A stretch of DNA of 64,000 nucleotides from CAYQCE01 sp964415885. GTDB lineage: Bacteria > Zixibacteria > MSB-5A5 > JAABVY01 > JAHJOQ01. Position numbers and translations under genes: made by a program. Each line of letters begins with the position of its first letter. Position 1 is the stretch's first letter. The notes beneath the pieces were generated by a model, which did not search any database, was not told where the DNA came from, and saw nothing but the letters and a program-made list of their open reading frames with translations. Of the stretch, positions 45,143 through 53,758 are shown piece after piece. The stretch is from the NCBI GenBank assembly GCA_964415885.1, contig CAYQCE010000009.1, forward strand, positions 13,182 to 77,181, given 5' to 3'.

Positions 45143-46999
45143 CTACAGAACCTTGATGGCGTTTCTCTGACAGACGGCATAACATGCGCCGCACTTGTCA
45201 CAGAGCGATTTATCTATAGTATGCGGTTGTTTCTTCGCACCGGTAATGGCGTCATGCGGGCACACCCCAATACACGCCATGCAACCGTCACAAAGCGACT
45301 CATCGATCTCATATTCGATAAGTTCGCGGCAGACACCCGCGCAGCATTTTTTGTCGCGGATATGCTCGAGGTACTCATCCCGAAAATACATCACCGTGGA
45401 CAAAAACGGATTCGGTCCTGACTTGCCGAGACCGCACAGCGATCCCATCACGATGTTGTCCGACAACCTGCCCATCAGCGCCAGATCCTCTTCGGTTGCG
45501 CGACCTTCGGAGACTTTGACCGCGAGGCCGTGAAGCTGATAGAGTCCCTCGCGACACGGCACACACTTACCGCATGATTCGTCATTCAGGAAAGCGAGAA
45601 AGTACTTGGCGACATCCACCACGCACGTACGGTCATCCATCACAATCATTCCGCCGGAACCCATCATCGAGCCGGCCTTGGTCAGCGTATCGAAATCGAC
45701 CGAGAGATCGAGCTTGTCAGCGGGTAGACATCCACCGGACGGTCCGCCGGTCTGTACGGCCTTGAATGGCCGATCATCCTGGATTCCGCCGCCAATGTCA
45801 TAGATGATCTCGCGCAGTGTTGTACCCATCGGTACTTCGATTAGCCCGCTGTTTCTGACCTTGCCGACGAGCGAGAAGGCCTTTGTGCCGGCGCTCGTGG
45901 AGGTACCTATCCTGGCGAACCAGTCGCCGCCTTTGTCGAGAATAACCGGTATGTTGGCGTAGCTCTCGACGTTGTTCAGCACAGTCGGTTTGTCGAAGAG
46001 TCCTTTCTGGACCGATCTAATATACTTGGCTCGCGGTTCGCCGACTTCACCCGCGACCGATTTCATCAGTGCAGACGATTCGCCGCAAACGAACGCACCG
46101 CCGCCTCGGCTGATCTTGATTACGAAATGGAAATCGGTGCCGAATATCTTCGTCCCGAGGAAGCCGTACTCGGTCGCCTGCTCGATTGCCTTCTGGAGGT
46201 TTACCACAGCGAGCGGGTATTCCTCGCGAACATAGATGTATCCCTCATTAGCACCTACGGCGTACGCGGCGATTATCATCCCCTCGATGACGGTGTGCGG
46301 GTCGCCTTCCATGATCACGCGATCCATGAAAGCTCCCGGGTCGCCCTCGTCACCGTTGCATATCACATAATGAGGCTGCTCTTCAAGTGTGGCGCAGCTC
46401 TCCCACTTGCGTCCGGTTGGGAACCCGCCACCGCCTCGGCCTCTGAGCCCGGATTTCTTGACCTGCTCAATCACCTGTTCGGGCTTCATTTTGGTAAGAA
46501 CCTTCCCCAGGCCCTTGTAGCCGCCCGTGGCGATGTACTCATCGATATCGCACTGCTTTATCTTGCCAACGTTCCGAAGTGCGATGCGCGTTTGTTTCGC
46601 GTAGAACGGGATATCGGAGTACTTTTCTATTTTGTCACCGGTATTGGGGTCCTCGTAAAGAAGACGCTCGATAACTTCTTCGTTGCGTATAGACTTGTCG
46701 ATAATCTCCTCGACGTCCTTCACCTTCACCTTGGTATAAAAAGTGCCGTCCGGCTCAATGACGACGAGCGGCCCCTGCTCACAGAAGCCGTGACATCCGG
46801 TCTCCTTCATTGCCTCGACCGAGAAGTTCTTGATGCGCTTGCTCTTCAGTCTCTTCTTGAATTCATCCGCGATCTTCTGCGCTCCGCTGGCCAGACAGCC
46901 CGGACCACAGCAGACGAGGACCTTGCGCGGGAACTTGTCGAGTCGAGCAATGCACTCTTTCCGGTGCTTTTCCAATTGCTGCGGACTTGTTATGCGCAT
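45143..46999 (-). CDS. HydB/NuoF-like flavin subunit, bifurcation-type
   Basis: A 618-residue NADH-binding flavoprotein; ATG 46999 chosen, with a TTG at 47008 too close to its AGGAG. Domains: an N-terminal thioredoxin-like [2Fe-2S] domain (CCGPGCLASGA and GCHGFCEQGP); the NuoF core with FMN site GRGGGGFPTG and the NAD-site region EGDPHTVIEG; the N3-type cluster SCGKCVPCREG with the later SLCGLG; and a C-terminal two-cluster ferredoxin (CDGCMACIGVCP and CDKCGACYAVCQ). This full layout is that of HydB of electron-bifurcating hydrogenases rather than of complex I NuoF. Placed behind NuoE-like in the operon. Confidence 0.95.
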   Translation of the reverse strand: MRITSPQQLEKHRKECIARLDKFPRKVLVCCGPGCLASGAQKIADEFKKRLKSKRIKNFSVEAMKETGCHGFCEQGPLVVIEPDGTFYTKVKVKDVEEIIDKSIRNEEVIERLLYEDPNTGDKIEKYSDIPFYAKQTRIALRNVGKIKQCDIDEYIATGGYKGLGKVLTKMKPEQVIEQVKKSGLRGRGGGGFPTGRKWESCATLEEQPHYVICNGDEGDPGAFMDRVIMEGDPHTVIEGMIIAAYAVGANEGYIYVREEYPLAVVNLQKAIEQATEYGFLGTKIFGTDFHFVIKISRGGGAFVCGESSALMKSVAGEVGEPRAKYIRSVQKGLFDKPTVLNNVESYANIPVILDKGGDWFARIGTSTSAGTKAFSLVGKVRNSGLIEVPMGTTLREIIYDIGGGIQDDRPFKAVQTGGPSGGCLPADKLDLSVDFDTLTKAGSMMGSGGMIVMDDRTCVVDVAKYFLAFLNDESCGKCVPCREGLYQLHGLAVKVSEGRATEEDLALMGRLSDNIVMGSLCGLGKSGPNPFLSTVMYFRDEYLEHIRDKKCCAGVCRELIEYEIDESLCDGCMACIGVCPHDAITGAKKQPHTIDKSLCDKCGACYAVCQRNAIKVL

Positions 47000-47013
47000 A
47001 TCTATCAACTCTC

Positions 47014-47463
47014 CTACTTGACCAGCTTTTTGCAGTTGCCGACGGTAATGTGTCCGTGGAAATCCTCATTGACCGCGACAACCGGGGCCATCGCACAGGC
47101 TCCGACGCAGGCCACAGTTTCGAGCGTGAATTTGCCGTCTTCGGTCGTATTGCCCGCCTTTACCCCGAGTTCGTTTTCGAGGCGCTCCAGAACTATCTGC
47201 GCGCCTCTAATGTGGCAGGTCGTACCCATGCAGATACGGATCACTTTGTCTCCACGGGGGATCAGGCTGAATGCGTTATAAAACGTCGATACCGAATATA
47301 CCTTCGACAGAGGAACATCGAGATGTTCCGATGTCTTTCGCATCGCCTCATCCGGCAGGTATTTGAATTCCTTCTGTATGTCCTGGAGCACCGCAATCAA
47401 TGACTGCGATGTCTTTGGATAGCGTTCGAATATCTCCGGTAGTTTATCAAGATCAACCTTCAT
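47014..47463 (-). CDS. NuoE/HydC-like thioredoxin-fold [2Fe-2S] subunit
   Basis: A 149-residue subunit with an N-terminal helical part (YPKTSQSLIAVLQDIQKEF) and a thioredoxin-like [2Fe-2S] domain with ligands in CMGTTCHIRGA and ACVGACAMAP. It pairs with NuoF-like proteins in complex I and in bifurcating hydrogenases (HydC). ATG overlaps the stop of the oxidoreductase gamma-subunit gene by four bases, so it is translated together with the oxoacid oxidoreductase; this is the physical link between the two modules. Confidence 0.95.
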   Translation of the reverse strand: MKVDLDKLPEIFERYPKTSQSLIAVLQDIQKEFKYLPDEAMRKTSEHLDVPLSKVYSVSTFYNAFSLIPRGDKVIRICMGTTCHIRGAQIVLERLENELGVKAGNTTEDGKFTLETVACVGACAMAPVVAVNEDFHGHITVGNCKKLVK

Positions 47464-48026
47464 GCCTTGACCTTCTTCTTTCCTATATGTTCTTGCGCGA
47501 GCTTTACGCCCTCGTCGAGTGCTTTGAAGTTTATCTCGAGCACGTCCGCCTTACGGGCGAGCTTCTCCTTGATGGTGTCCTTGACCGTTTGGTATTTCAC
47601 GACTCCGGTTGCGCCGATGAATGCGCCGAGTATGGCGATGTTGGCCGCTTTGGCGTTGCCTGCGTTCAGCGCTATCTCATTCGCAGGGACGAGGATTTCG
47701 GTGATGTCGTCTCGATCGCTTGTGACATCGATGAGCGATGAATTGACTATCGCGAGTCCGCCCGCCTTGATCTTCGGGAGGAATTTGTCGAATGACGGGC
47801 GGTTGAACACGCATGCGCCTTTTGGATTGCTGATGATCGGCGAACCGATTCGCTTGTCGGAAACGACGACCGTGCAGTACGCTGTGCCTCCGCGCATCTC
47901 GGGACCGTACGACGGGATCCAGACTACCTGCTTCTCTTCGGCAATGCCCGCGTAGGCGAGAAGCTGTCCGGCGGTGAGGATACCCTGACCGCCGAATCCG
48001 GCGAATGTGACCTCATACTGTTCCAT
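47460..48026 (-). CDS. 2-oxoacid:ferredoxin oxidoreductase, gamma subunit
   Basis: A 188-residue subunit with the family start VTFAGFGGQGILTAGQLLA and the following PSYGPEMRGGTAYCTVVVS, both diagnostic of the gamma domain that closes the active site in oxoglutarate/isovalerate oxidoreductases. It ends in a Lys-rich tail. The start overlaps the beta-subunit gene by 14 bases. Confidence 0.95.
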   Translation of the reverse strand: MEQYEVTFAGFGGQGILTAGQLLAYAGIAEEKQVVWIPSYGPEMRGGTAYCTVVVSDKRIGSPIISNPKGACVFNRPSFDKFLPKIKAGGLAIVNSSLIDVTSDRDDITEILVPANEIALNAGNAKAANIAILGAFIGATGVVKYQTVKDTIKEKLARKADVLEINFKALDEGVKLAQEHIGKKKVKA

Positions 48027-48798
48027 TGTCTATCCTCCCAATATCCGGGTCCTTGAAACAGCCAAGCGGATAGTAAGGCGACATATTCTCCTGCAGCCAC
48101 TTCGTGGCCTCGCGTGGAGATAGTCCCCAGTTCGTCGGGCATGTCGAGAGCACTTCGATCAGCGTGAAGCACTTGCCCTGCTCCTGATACTCGAATGCCT
48201 TTTTGATGGCACGTTTGGCTTTGACCACGTTCCGGGGGGTGTGAACCGCAACTCTCTCGAGATATGCCGGGGTCTGAAGCGCAGCGAGCAGCTCGACCAT
48301 CTTGATCGGCTGACCCGTCAAAGCTGTGTCACGTCCCATTGGACAGGTTGTTGTAATCTGATCCTGAAGTGTCGTCGGCGCCATCTGTCCGCCCGTCATG
48401 CCGTAGATTGCGTTGTTCACGAAAATCGTGGTGAATTTCTCGCCGCGATTTGCGGCGTGAATAATCTCCGCCATCCCGATCGATGCTAGGTCACCGTCGC
48501 CCTGGTACGTAAAGACTATCATGTCAGGGCGAAGTCTCTTGAAACCGGTCGCGAGAGCCGGCGCTCTGCCATGAGGCGCCTCGAGAAAATCACAGTTGAA
48601 GTAATTGTAACAGAGAACAGAGCACCCGACGGGTGCGACTCCGCATGTCTTTTCGCGAAGGTTGAGCTCATCGAGTGCCTCCGCAACGAGACGATGTATC
48701 ACGCCGTGCGTGCAGCCGGGGCAATAGTGGGTTACGACGTCTCTAAGAGCCTCCGGCCGTTCAAATATCTTCTGTTCCGGCCTGAATGTTTCAGCCAT
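48013..48798 (-). CDS. 2-oxoacid:ferredoxin oxidoreductase, beta (ThDP) subunit
   Basis: A 261-residue ThDP-binding subunit. It begins with HYCPGCTHGVIHRLVAEAL, has the cofactor motif GDGDLASIGMAE followed by NNAIYGMTGGQMAPT with the metal-ligand Asn, and GRAPALATGFKRLRP between them. Motifs fit 2-oxoglutarate/2-oxoisovalerate rather than pyruvate oxidoreductases, whose beta subunit has additional cluster Cys. The substrate cannot be settled by eye. Confidence 0.95.
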   Translation of the reverse strand: MAETFRPEQKIFERPEALRDVVTHYCPGCTHGVIHRLVAEALDELNLREKTCGVAPVGCSVLCYNYFNCDFLEAPHGRAPALATGFKRLRPDMIVFTYQGDGDLASIGMAEIIHAANRGEKFTTIFVNNAIYGMTGGQMAPTTLQDQITTTCPMGRDTALTGQPIKMVELLAALQTPAYLERVAVHTPRNVVKAKRAIKKAFEYQEQGKCFTLIEVLSTCPTNWGLSPREATKWLQENMSPYYPLGCFKDPDIGRIDNGTV

Positions 48799-48806
48799 GG
48801 CTCCCC

Positions 48807-49973
48807 CTAACCTTTCTTCTTCGACTTAGACTTCGCGGTGGATTTTCGGGAAGTCTTTTTTGTCGATTTTTTTGCAGTTGTCTTGGCTTTTCCCGACTTG
48901 CCACCGGTCGTCTGCCTTGAGTATTTCAGGACCTGCTCGATGATCTCCTCCGGAGACGGCACAATGCCTCCGGTCCGACCGTAGAAGTGAACCGGCTTCG
49001 CACCGAGTATCGCTCGCTCGACGTCTTCCATCATCTGAGCAGTGCTCATCTCGACCGTCAACACGTTCTTAATGTTAGACTTCGCGGCTTCCTTTTCGAT
49101 CTGCTTTGCGGGGAATGGGAAGAGCGATATCGGCCGGAATAGACCGACGGAAACTCCCTGTCTGTCGAGTTCGTCGATTGCGGTCTGGCAGATTCGAGCC
49201 ATGGTTCCGTATGCCACTAACAACAGGTCGTTCTTTTTTGAAATCTTGTAATTCTCGTAACGTACCTCGTCCTTCTCCATCTGCTTGTATTTCCTGTCAA
49301 GGACCCAGGAATTTTCTTCAAGCTGTGTTGGATCGAGAAAGAGAGATTTGATAATGTACGGGTCGCGTCCCTCGCAGCCATCTGCTGCCCATTCTTTCGC
49401 GGGAAGCTCGGGCTCTTCGTATTTTTCCGGGAATTCCACCGGCTCCATCATCTGACCGATCATGCCGTCGCCGATCATCATGACCGGATTGCGGTACTTG
49501 TCGGCGAGATGGAACGAGAGCATCATGAGATCCACGGCTTCCTGGATGCTCGACGGTGCGAGAACCAGGAGCCTGTAGTCGCCGTGACCACCGCCCTTGA
49601 CCGACTGGTAGTAATCCGACTGTGCGGGAAGAATTCCACCGAGGCCGGGACCGCCACGCATGATATTGACAATCACACACGGCAACTGTGCGCCGGCCAT
49701 GTAGGAGATCGCCTCCTGCATCAACGATATTCCGGGGCTCGAGGATGTCGTGAAAACGCGCTTTCCGGTTGAGGCCGCGCCGAAGAGCATGTTTGCCACG
49801 GCCAGCTCCGACTCACCCTGCAGGAAGACACCACCGACCTCCGGGATACGTTTCGACAGATACTCGGCGACCTCGGTCTGCGGCGTAATAGGATAGCAGA
49901 AGTAGTTGTTTGCACCCGCACGCAGAGCAGCTTCCGCAATCGCCTCGTTACCTTTCATCAATATTCGTGCCAT
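48807..49973 (-). CDS. vorB: 2-oxoacid:ferredoxin oxidoreductase, alpha subunit (VorB-like)
   Basis: A 388-residue subunit of the 3-methyl-2-oxobutanoate (VOR) type: MARILMKGNEAIAEAA, the YPITPQTEVAEYLS motif, TSSSPGISLMQEAISY, RGGPGLGGILPAQSDYY, KGGGHGDYR and a GDGMIGQMMEPVEF segment. It supplies the substrate-binding and CoA-side domains with the beta and gamma subunits. The last 35 or so residues are an unusual tail made almost only of Lys, Ser, Thr, Gly and Ala (encoded 48810-48915). Known VOR enzymes oxidise branched-chain 2-oxoacids and reduce ferredoxin. Confidence 0.94.
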   Translation of the reverse strand: MARILMKGNEAIAEAALRAGANNYFCYPITPQTEVAEYLSKRIPEVGGVFLQGESELAVANMLFGAASTGKRVFTTSSSPGISLMQEAISYMAGAQLPCVIVNIMRGGPGLGGILPAQSDYYQSVKGGGHGDYRLLVLAPSSIQEAVDLMMLSFHLADKYRNPVMMIGDGMIGQMMEPVEFPEKYEEPELPAKEWAADGCEGRDPYIIKSLFLDPTQLEENSWVLDRKYKQMEKDEVRYENYKISKKNDLLLVAYGTMARICQTAIDELDRQGVSVGLFRPISLFPFPAKQIEKEAAKSNIKNVLTVEMSTAQMMEDVERAILGAKPVHFYGRTGGIVPSPEEIIEQVLKYSRQTTGGKSGKAKTTAKKSTKKTSRKSTAKSKSKKKG

Positions 49974-49999
49974 ATAGATATTTCCTGTTATGCGTCAGC

Positions 50000-50233
50000 T
50001 TAGTATTCGAAGAGGCTGAACTGCAGCCCGTTCGTGTGCACATCAATTGCTACATCGGGGCAGACCAAAGCACATATTCGGCAGCCGATGCAGCGCGAAG
50101 GATCGTGAACCTGAGCGTAGAAATACCCGCGAACGGTGATGTCTTTCGACATCGAGAGTATCTCCATCGGGCATGCCTGCACACAGAGCTCGCAACCCTT
50201 ACAGTGATTCTTGTCTATTGTTACTCTGGGCAT
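50000..50233 (-). CDS. 2-oxoacid:ferredoxin oxidoreductase, delta (2[4Fe-4S] ferredoxin) subunit
   Basis: A 77-residue ferredoxin with two [4Fe-4S] motifs, CKGCELCVQACP and CIGCRICALVCP. Position directly before the alpha-subunit gene is standard for KorD/VorC-type subunits that carry electrons away from the ThDP site. Confidence 0.95.
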   Translation of the reverse strand: MPRVTIDKNHCKGCELCVQACPMEILSMSKDITVRGYFYAQVHDPSRCIGCRICALVCPDVAIDVHTNGLQFSLFEY

Positions 50234-50252
50234 AAATCCCCTCGATATATGT

Positions 50253-50990
50253 TTATTGTTTGCCGGCTTTCGATTCTCTCTCCCACGGCTTGAGCAGCAT
50301 TCGCTCGAGAGGAAGAACCGGAAGCCCGTCTGTATTTACGTCGCTCTTGTCGAGAATCGCTTTGAGCGCACTGACAAATACGATGGGCAGCCCGGATTCG
50401 CGGGAGACCTCCCGCGCGAGCTTGATCCCATCCTGGACTACGGTCGCGTCGGTAAATTCCATCATATGGCTGTTTGAAATCAGGCCGGTGAATGTCAGTC
50501 GTGACGCACGCTCGATACCGTTCAACATTTTTACACTGCTCGTCATGTCCCTGGTGAATGGCCGGTTGGCGTTCAGGACGAGAAACATGTCATAATCCAC
50601 GCCATCGTCAAACGCGTCGGAGAGGGAGGACAGCACTCTCGCACCCACATCATCTCCACCGACGTCCAGTATGGTCTTACCCTGATGACCTTCTATCGCC
50701 CCTTTGACTTGCGGAAGTATGATCGGGAGATCGGCGTATTCGTGCGCGCCCTCGGGCACTATTGCCTCGATGCCGTACTCAGCGAGAGCCTTGCGTGCTT
50801 CGCGTGATCTGAAGTACGGGTTGACGATATCGAGATCCACGATCACAACAGGCTGATCCTGAGATTCCGCGACGTGACGAGACAGATTGACAGCAACTTC
50901 GGATTTACCACTACCGTAACCGCCGACGATTATAATGATGTCTTTGGAGAAAGAGGGAAGGTCCCGCTGTTTAGACACTCTGCGCATCAT
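50253..50990 (-). CDS. P-loop nucleotide-binding protein at head of oxidoreductase operon
   Basis: A 245-residue cytoplasmic P-loop protein: Walker A GGYGSGKSE near residue 22, an aspartate-rich switch region VDLDIVNPYFRSRE, and TILDVGGDDVGAR as a probable Walker B/switch II. It resembles SIMIBI-class ATPases (MinD/CooC/Mrp relatives) but I cannot name the family. First gene of the leftward operon, 19 bases before the ferredoxin gene. A role in maturation or assembly of the iron-sulfur or flavin enzyme is inferred from position only. Two adjacent ATGs (50990, 50987) are possible starts. Confidence 0.8.
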   Translation of the reverse strand: MMRRVSKQRDLPSFSKDIIIIVGGYGSGKSEVAVNLSRHVAESQDQPVVIVDLDIVNPYFRSREARKALAEYGIEAIVPEGAHEYADLPIILPQVKGAIEGHQGKTILDVGGDDVGARVLSSLSDAFDDGVDYDMFLVLNANRPFTRDMTSSVKMLNGIERASRLTFTGLISNSHMMEFTDATVVQDGIKLAREVSRESGLPIVFVSALKAILDKSDVNTDGLPVLPLERMLLKPWERESKAGKQ

Positions 50991-51164
50991 CTCCCGTCAT
51001 CCCCGGAGCCGCAGAAAGTGAAGCCCCGAATTCGCATTTATGCCTCGTCAGCACATCCGATCCCGCATCGATCGATTGCACCCCGATGACAATTCATAAT
51101 ATATACGAAACGAATCTCCGCAGAGTCAAGCGGATTGGCAAAAAATGGATTGTAACATAATAGG

Positions 51165-51193
51165 TTGACACCCACTGGTACCTCCGCTATATT
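51165..51193 (+). promoter_or_regulatory. Near-consensus sigma-70 promoter
   Basis: TTGACA at 51165-51170, exactly 17 bases of spacer, and TATATT at 51188-51193. Directed at the lipoprotein and citryl-CoA-lyase-like genes, starting 85 bases before the first ATG. Confidence 0.8.
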
Positions 51194-51277
51194 CATTCTC
51201 TGATTCATCTCTGTAATACGATTATGTGTATTGAGTTATGACATTTAAGCATCTGTTTGAACCGTCAGGAGAGGGAA

Positions 51278-52105
51278 ATGGATAGAATCGGGAGAAAAAA
51301 CACCGTGCAGTATATGGCGATTATTCTCGCTTCGCTCCTTGCGCTCTGCTTTGTCGGGGGTTGCGATAGCGGCACCGAGGATGAAGCCGCGAAGGGTGAG
51401 CGGACCTCGTCAGCCGATATTGGCCGGGAGTACTATGCGGATTGGTTGAAACACAGATCCAAGTATTTCGAGATCAGATACGCTCCGAACGAGGAACTTC
51501 ACTCGCGAATTCAGGCGATTGGTGAGAAGATGGATGAGGTAATCCTCTTCAACTCCATGGTGCTCCGGACAAAGGCGCCGGACAGCCTGTTCGTGATGCT
51601 GTTCGAGAACAAGACCGAGGGGAATAGAGTGACCGGCAGGCTACTGCCTTTCTTCTCCAATGACACGATATATTATGAGGTCATGTCGCCGATTGGGCTG
51701 GCCGTATCCGACTATATGCTGCACAAGGCGGCGGGGGACTCGATACGCTACAAGTTCATCGAGGAGGGGTATCCCGCGTTGCTCGACTTTTCAGGCTTCA
51801 ACTATCACGAGATGGCGCAGGAGTATTTCGATCGCGAAGAGGGGTATACCGCGATGCAGCTCGTCGACAACAAAATATACAACAGCATGATGCGCGGTCC
51901 TCGCCGTACTTTGGCAGCGTCTTTCATTGCCTACTTGACCTACAATTACGGTTCCGCTCCGATAGTCGGCCTGCTTCGCCAGGAGGGAACTGCAGAAGAT
52001 ATCCTGCAACTGGCCACCAGGAAGTCGATACCGGAGTTGCACGCCGGCTGGGAGAGAGATCTCCCGGCTCTGGCAGAAATCAAGAGTAACGAGGCGCAAC
52101 CATGA
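51278..52105 (+). CDS. Putative lipoprotein of unknown function
   Basis: A 275-residue protein from ATG 51278 behind AGGAGAGG. Signal with hydrophobic run AIILASLLALCFVGGC, lipobox VGGC, followed by an acidic DSGTEDE. The mature domain is alpha/beta with FEIRYAPNEELHSRIQAIGEKMDE near its start; this wording recalls peptidase-MA-like proteins, but the HExxH of that family is missing (YHEMAQEYF is the nearest). Its stop overlaps the citryl-CoA-lyase-like ATG by four bases. Confidence 0.7.
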   Translation: MDRIGRKNTVQYMAIILASLLALCFVGGCDSGTEDEAAKGERTSSADIGREYYADWLKHRSKYFEIRYAPNEELHSRIQAIGEKMDEVILFNSMVLRTKAPDSLFVMLFENKTEGNRVTGRLLPFFSNDTIYYEVMSPIGLAVSDYMLHKAAGDSIRYKFIEEGYPALLDFSGFNYHEMAQEYFDREEGYTAMQLVDNKIYNSMMRGPRRTLAASFIAYLTYNYGSAPIVGLLRQEGTAEDILQLATRKSIPELHAGWERDLPALAEIKSNEAQP

Positions 52106-52869
52106 GCGATAACAGCAAGTGGAAAACAAGCATAACCGCCATCGGCCCCGGCAGGATTGAGGTCCGCGGATACCCTATCGAGCAGTTGATGGAGAAGAAG
52201 AGCTTTGCCGAGACGGTCTATCTCGTTCTCAAGGGCGACTTGCCGTCGGAAGCCGAGGCCGAGATGTTCGAAGCTATTCTCGTTTCGTCCGTAGATCATG
52301 GCATCTCTCCGCCATCGGTTCTCGGTGCCCGGAACAGCGTGTCGGCGGGGAATCAACTGAATGCCGCCGTTGCTGCGGGAATACTCTCGATCGGCGATGT
52401 CCACGGTGGTGCAATCGAACAGGCGGCGCGCATTATGCAGGAGGTCGCCGAGAAGGACGGTCCCCCCGAGGCTCTCGCGGCCGAGCTCGTCGATGACCTT
52501 GCGTCGCGCAAGAAAAGAATGCCCGGATTCGGTCATCGCCTGCACAAGACGGATCCCCGGACATTGAAAATGTTCGAGAAGGCTGACAGGCTCGGTTTCG
52601 GCGGCAGACATTTGGCGCTCTGCAAGGCTATTGAGGTTGCTCTCGAGAACAAGACCGGAAAGAAGCTTCCTATAAATGTCGACGGCGCGATTGCAGCGGT
52701 TATCTCCGATATGGGTTTCGACTGGAAGCTCGGCAAGGGCTTCTTTATTCTCAGCCGTACGGTTGGCCTGATAGCACACGTTTATGAGGAATGGACGACA
52801 CAGCGTCCCATGCGCAAACTCGGTGACACCAACGCCGAGTATGTTGGCCCCGATCGCAGAGATGTATGA
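52102..52869 (+). CDS. Short citrate-synthase-family protein, citryl-CoA lyase-like
   Basis: A 255-residue member of the citrate synthase superfamily, about 150 residues shorter than citrate synthase and close to citryl-CoA lyase of Hydrogenobacter/Aquifex type in size and wording. Active-site regions are present: GDVHGGAIEQA, MPGFGHRLHKTDPR with the oxaloacetate/citryl His, and VDGAIAAVISDMG with the catalytic Asp, plus the C-terminal RTVGLIAHVYEEW. It would cleave citryl-CoA to acetyl-CoA and oxaloacetate, or act on another acyl-CoA. Its position beside a 2-oxoacid:ferredoxin oxidoreductase operon is suggestive of a reductive-TCA-like exchange, but no citryl-CoA synthetase is in the window. 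Confidence 0.85.
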   Translation: MSDNSKWKTSITAIGPGRIEVRGYPIEQLMEKKSFAETVYLVLKGDLPSEAEAEMFEAILVSSVDHGISPPSVLGARNSVSAGNQLNAAVAAGILSIGDVHGGAIEQAARIMQEVAEKDGPPEALAAELVDDLASRKKRMPGFGHRLHKTDPRTLKMFEKADRLGFGGRHLALCKAIEVALENKTGKKLPINVDGAIAAVISDMGFDWKLGKGFFILSRTVGLIAHVYEEWTTQRPMRKLGDTNAEYVGPDRRDV

Positions 52870-52909
52870 ATTTCGGATTGCCGAGAGCGTGGTTCAGGAG
52901 TAGTTTGAT

Positions 52910-53752
52910 TTGAGACGATTTCGAAGGCTGTTAAAGGGTGTTATCTGCGCAGTTCTGCCTGTCCTGATTGTGGCGTTGTCATGCGGTCCCGCTCCAAAAG
53001 AAGAGCCGGAGCGAGTGCGGATTCCGGTGCCCTCTGATTTGACTGCGGTGGTCGGGCACGAGCAGGTCGAACTGCGGTGGACGACAAACCGTGGCGATGC
53101 CTTAATACAGGGATACAATATCTATATCGATGAGTCGCCGGTCGTCGGGCCGGATGGCGCGGTTGTATTGCCTGATGAGGAGACGTTTCACGCGGATGTC
53201 TACCCGGGTGACCTCGATCCCGCCACGGAATTCGAGACATTCGAGGCTCGCAAGCTTCGCGATGGAGTTAAGTACTACGCTGCGGTGACTATCATGATGG
53301 CGAGCGGAATCGAGGGGCCTCCCTCCAATATGATAGAGTTCGTGTGTCATCCGCACGGTGAGATTTCGCTCGGCACGAGCTTCAGCGGCGAAAGAGAGGG
53401 GTTCTCATTCGAGCGTGCGGAGTTTGTCAATACCGATGCCGCCGCCAATCAGATATATTTCACGCAGATCAATGGCGAGGACTACCTGGCGTCTCCGGGC
53501 CGAATTGATGACATATTGCAGACTGTGCGATTCTATCCCTTGAATATCAACTCTATAGGTGATCGATTCGATCCTCCGAGTGGGACCGGTTCGGACAAGA
53601 TTCGTGTGGTGGAGGGCGGCAGCTATCTGCTTCGCACGTCTGACAACAAACATGCCAAGATAATCGTAACCGGATTCACAGGGAGCGGAGACGATCGTAT
53701 GATTCGATTCGCCTACAGCTACATGCCAAAGCCCGGTTACACCAACTTCTGA
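52910..53752 (+). CDS. Putative lipoprotein with fibronectin type III-like domain
   Basis: A 280-residue protein starting at TTG 52910 behind GGAG. Signal with basic start RRFRRLLK, hydrophobic run and lipobox ALSC (Cys25). Residues about 40-140 resemble a fibronectin type III module (PSDLTAVVGHEQVELRW, GYNIYID, YYAAVTIMM). The remainder is beta-rich and unrecognised. Six bases separate it from the helicase gene; whether they share a function is unknown. Confidence 0.75.
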   Translation: MRRFRRLLKGVICAVLPVLIVALSCGPAPKEEPERVRIPVPSDLTAVVGHEQVELRWTTNRGDALIQGYNIYIDESPVVGPDGAVVLPDEETFHADVYPGDLDPATEFETFEARKLRDGVKYYAAVTIMMASGIEGPPSNMIEFVCHPHGEISLGTSFSGEREGFSFERAEFVNTDAAANQIYFTQINGEDYLASPGRIDDILQTVRFYPLNINSIGDRFDPPSGTGSDKIRVVEGGSYLLRTSDNKHAKIIVTGFTGSGDDRMIRFAYSYMPKPGYTNF

Positions 53753-53758
53753 TAGGAA

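Noticed and set aside
46127..47281. Rightward open frame of 384 codons opposite the HydB/NuoE-like genes
   Set aside because: Shadow of well-recognised iron-sulfur subunits.
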